Shown piece by piece: positions 62,033 to 64,000 of a stretch of 64,000 bases of DNA; positions within the stretch are counted from its first letter, which is position 1; the number at the start of each line of letters is the position of its first letter. The translations under genes were made by a program, and so were the position numbers. The notes beneath the pieces were generated by a model that saw only the letters and a program-made list of their open reading frames with translations, was not told the DNA's origin and did no database searches. Source of the stretch: Eleginops maclovinus (taxonomy: Eukaryota; Chordata; Actinopteri; Perciformes; Eleginopidae); contig NC_086350.1 of assembly GCF_036324505.1 (NCBI RefSeq), positions 28,817,448-28,881,447 on the forward strand, written 5' to 3'.

Positions 62033-63495
62033 CTGTGTGTTCAGACTTAAAACACACAAGTCCCTGTGCAGTTCCAGCAGAAAAATGTGTGTAGCATGTC
62101 ATTCCCTGTGCTCTCTTCCCATGTTTCCAGGCAATCTACTGCCAAATGCAACTTTCCACATCTGTGTTAGATTCAGGGAGACCTTTGCCGAAGAAAAACA
62201 TGAAATCATAACTGTAGTTCTTGCTCAGTAGTGTTTCATTTAACAAAATGTCTTTGTTTTCCTTTATGTGCAAATGAACCAAGTGTTTGTCTGCATGGCT
62301 TGATGCCACACTGGAAAAACATCGGAGTCTCTGATCTTAGTACTTAGATATTTCATAACAAACATGCCCGGGCACCATAAACCGTCTGAGCATGTGTTTA
62401 CTGAATTTTACAGATAGCTCTCACATTATACCTCTCTGCGCAGCATGATCTCAACAGGCTGTCACTGCTCCTTATAAAATCACATTCCTCAGACTGCTCC
62501 TCGGGCTCTCTACACGCGTGTTGATTCGTTTATTATTTATACTAACTCGCTTTGGATAAAAGTGTCTGCCAAATGTATTGTAATTTAATTTGGCTATGAC
62601 ATTGTGAGTTTTAAATGTTAAATTGAAGGTCCCACATCGTCAGATGTCTTTTGTATACTAGTAGGTGAAGGTGCTATATAAACAATGTGATAGTGAAACA
62701 TCCACAGAGAAATGCACACAGTTTGAATTCAGAACCTGTGCCCAGCAGCTGTCAGGACTCCCGTAAGGTAATCATGTCATGACCGTAAGATATATAATAT
62801 TTATAGTCAGGTTATGATGTCACAATCATACCATATATCATGTATATAGTGTAACTTGCTCAGTGGCTCATATTAACAATATAGATTTGACATGCATCTT
62901 CTACTGATCTTCCTCATCCATTTAGCATAGAGCAAGCGCACAAGCATTTGCTCTTAACCTCCATCAGAAAAATGGCTATCAATGCATTTAGCGACAAAAC
63001 TCCCAATGACCAGTTGCTAGAGGCTAAGGTAGGCTCATCACTTTGATACGTTCAATTATAAAAGTCCTTACTGAAGTTATAGCTTTAACAATGTTACATA
63101 ACTCAAATAAAACAATAAGTTAAAGAGGACCAAAGAGTTAAGAGAAAATGTCCGAGCCAGCTCACCTCTATGTCATACTAATAACTGGCAAACAACAGGT
63201 GGACTAAATACAAACAAACCACACCCATGTGACACACACCGGAATACAGATGTTAATTAAATTAAATACAGATATGTGCATCTAAAATAACAACAAGAAT
63301 GTAAATAATTTCCTCAGGCTAAATAAGCATTTTGTTTCCTACAGTGCATTTAACATCTTAATAATGATTACTTTAATCTTAATTAAATCAAAAGTTTTAC
63401 AAACCGCTCATCCAAATGCACGCCTATTGGAAAAAACAATTTCTGTTCCCAATGGCAACACTTGACCTATATTGAAGGTGTAATTTCACATTTAG
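62031..63495. other. Intron sequence, nothing recognised
   Basis: A+T-rich. A 105-bp stretch before GTAGGCTC at 63030 has exon-like borders but stops in the phase required, so it was not called. Confidence 0.5.
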
Positions 63496-63615
63496 GCCAC
63501 TATGACTTCAAAGCTGGGGCTGTTCCTGCAGGCTCGAGAGACACCAAGGACCCAAAGGATCACTGACCAATCACAACAAACTGAGCTTTTTTGCAATGAG
63601 GGTTTAAAAAGACAG
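63496..63615 (+). CDS. Candidate 120-bp symmetrical exon of the liprin-beta gene
   Basis: It is bounded by TTTAG and CAG/GTACC. In phase 0 it is open for exactly 40 codons: ATMTSKLGLFLQARETPRTQ, then RITDQSQQTELFCNEGLKRQ. Both borders are phase 0, fitting the phase left by the 61890 exon. From memory the family's next residues are VSVLTDQ, so this would be an extra, perhaps cassette, exon inserted before them. I know no family member with this peptide. The acceptor has a weak polypyrimidine tract. Confidence 0.3.
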
Positions 63616-64000
63616 GTACCAACACTTAATGTTTTAAACATATATATTATATATAACATGTATATTCAGTTTTTGAACATGATAGCATGTCAATTTAATA
63701 CTGTAGAAACCCAAAATACAACAATGAAAATGAGTGCACTTGCCCATGGATGACTGGTTAAAGTTTTCTCTCACTCACTTACTCACTCATTTACACACCT
63801 ACTTGTTACACATTCTGCATTGAGGACCAGCTGTGATTGGTTGGCATACACGGTGACCGGGCTTTGCTGACACAGCATTTAACTGTCTGTTGACAGGTTG
63901 CCTGCTTCAGGTTCTTTGCTTTGCTTTTCTTTCACATGCCTCTCCTTAAGCACTCTGTATCAGTATACACACACTCTGTGTTTATTAACTAACTTCCTTG
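63616..64000. other. Intron sequence to the window edge
   Basis: No exon or repeat was recognised except short CTCACT runs near 63770-63790. Confidence 0.4.

Noticed and set aside
62923..63029. Possible liprin-beta exon before GTAGGCTC
   Set aside because: Entering in phase 0 it meets TAG after about 21 codons, and the residues do not resemble the family.

Overview
The window is nuclear DNA of a teleost fish. Three spliced exons of one liprin-beta gene, most like ppfibp2, lie on the + strand among long introns. The rest is dominated by fish-type transposable elements: hAT, Tc1/mariner, a TTAA-flanked THAP element, BEL/Pao, Ty3/gypsy, LINEs and tRNA-derived SINEs. There are also long CA/GT, TA, AAT and GCAC microsatellites. 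No prokaryotic feature, CRISPR array or free-standing RNA gene was seen.

Host gene. Coding starts in the exon 34883-34991 (ATG at 34928) and continues in 40595-40803 and 61890-61976. All junctions obey GT-AG and keep phase. A second start exon is proposed at 52641-52688: 16 codons ending in phase 0 at a strong donor, which would splice in frame to 61890. A 120-bp phase 0/0 exon is possible at 63496-63615, and an untranslated first exon at about 21400-21613. The remaining exons, for coiled coil and SAM domains, must lie beyond the right edge. The donor of the 61890 exon is the first GT of a (GT)n tract of about 54 bp.

1-21 kb is a graveyard of nested elements. It holds a SINE, LINE pieces, and a LINE 3' end split by a hAT (2934-5418, TSD ATCTACAT). 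A minus-strand BEL/Pao element follows, with LTRs at 5847-6342 and 15864-16513 and broken gag-pol at 6394-12664. Its leader was invaded by a ZMYM1-like hAT and its 5' LTR by a SINE. A 2.47-kb hAT-like element without transposase (16546-19015) comes next.

21-34 kb holds the possible 5' exon, a perfect hairpin, a Tc1 element with a dead catalytic site (23968-25559), a hAT nested in a hAT MITE (25673-27359), a palindromic MITE (27656-28171) and microsatellites.

34-62 kb is the liprin-beta region. Its introns hold a Ty3/gypsy relic fused to a spliced KIAA1586-like hAT. They also hold a TTAA-flanked THAP element carrying an almost intact ZMYM1-like hAT, two LINE relics sharing an expanded 33-bp unit, a Tc1 relic, a Charlie-type hAT and a 1.9-kb element with long inverted repeats.

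All TE protein genes except the 42554-44962 transposase carry several lesions; that one shows a single in-frame stop. Family names rest on recognised motifs and remembered family features. No database search was possible.
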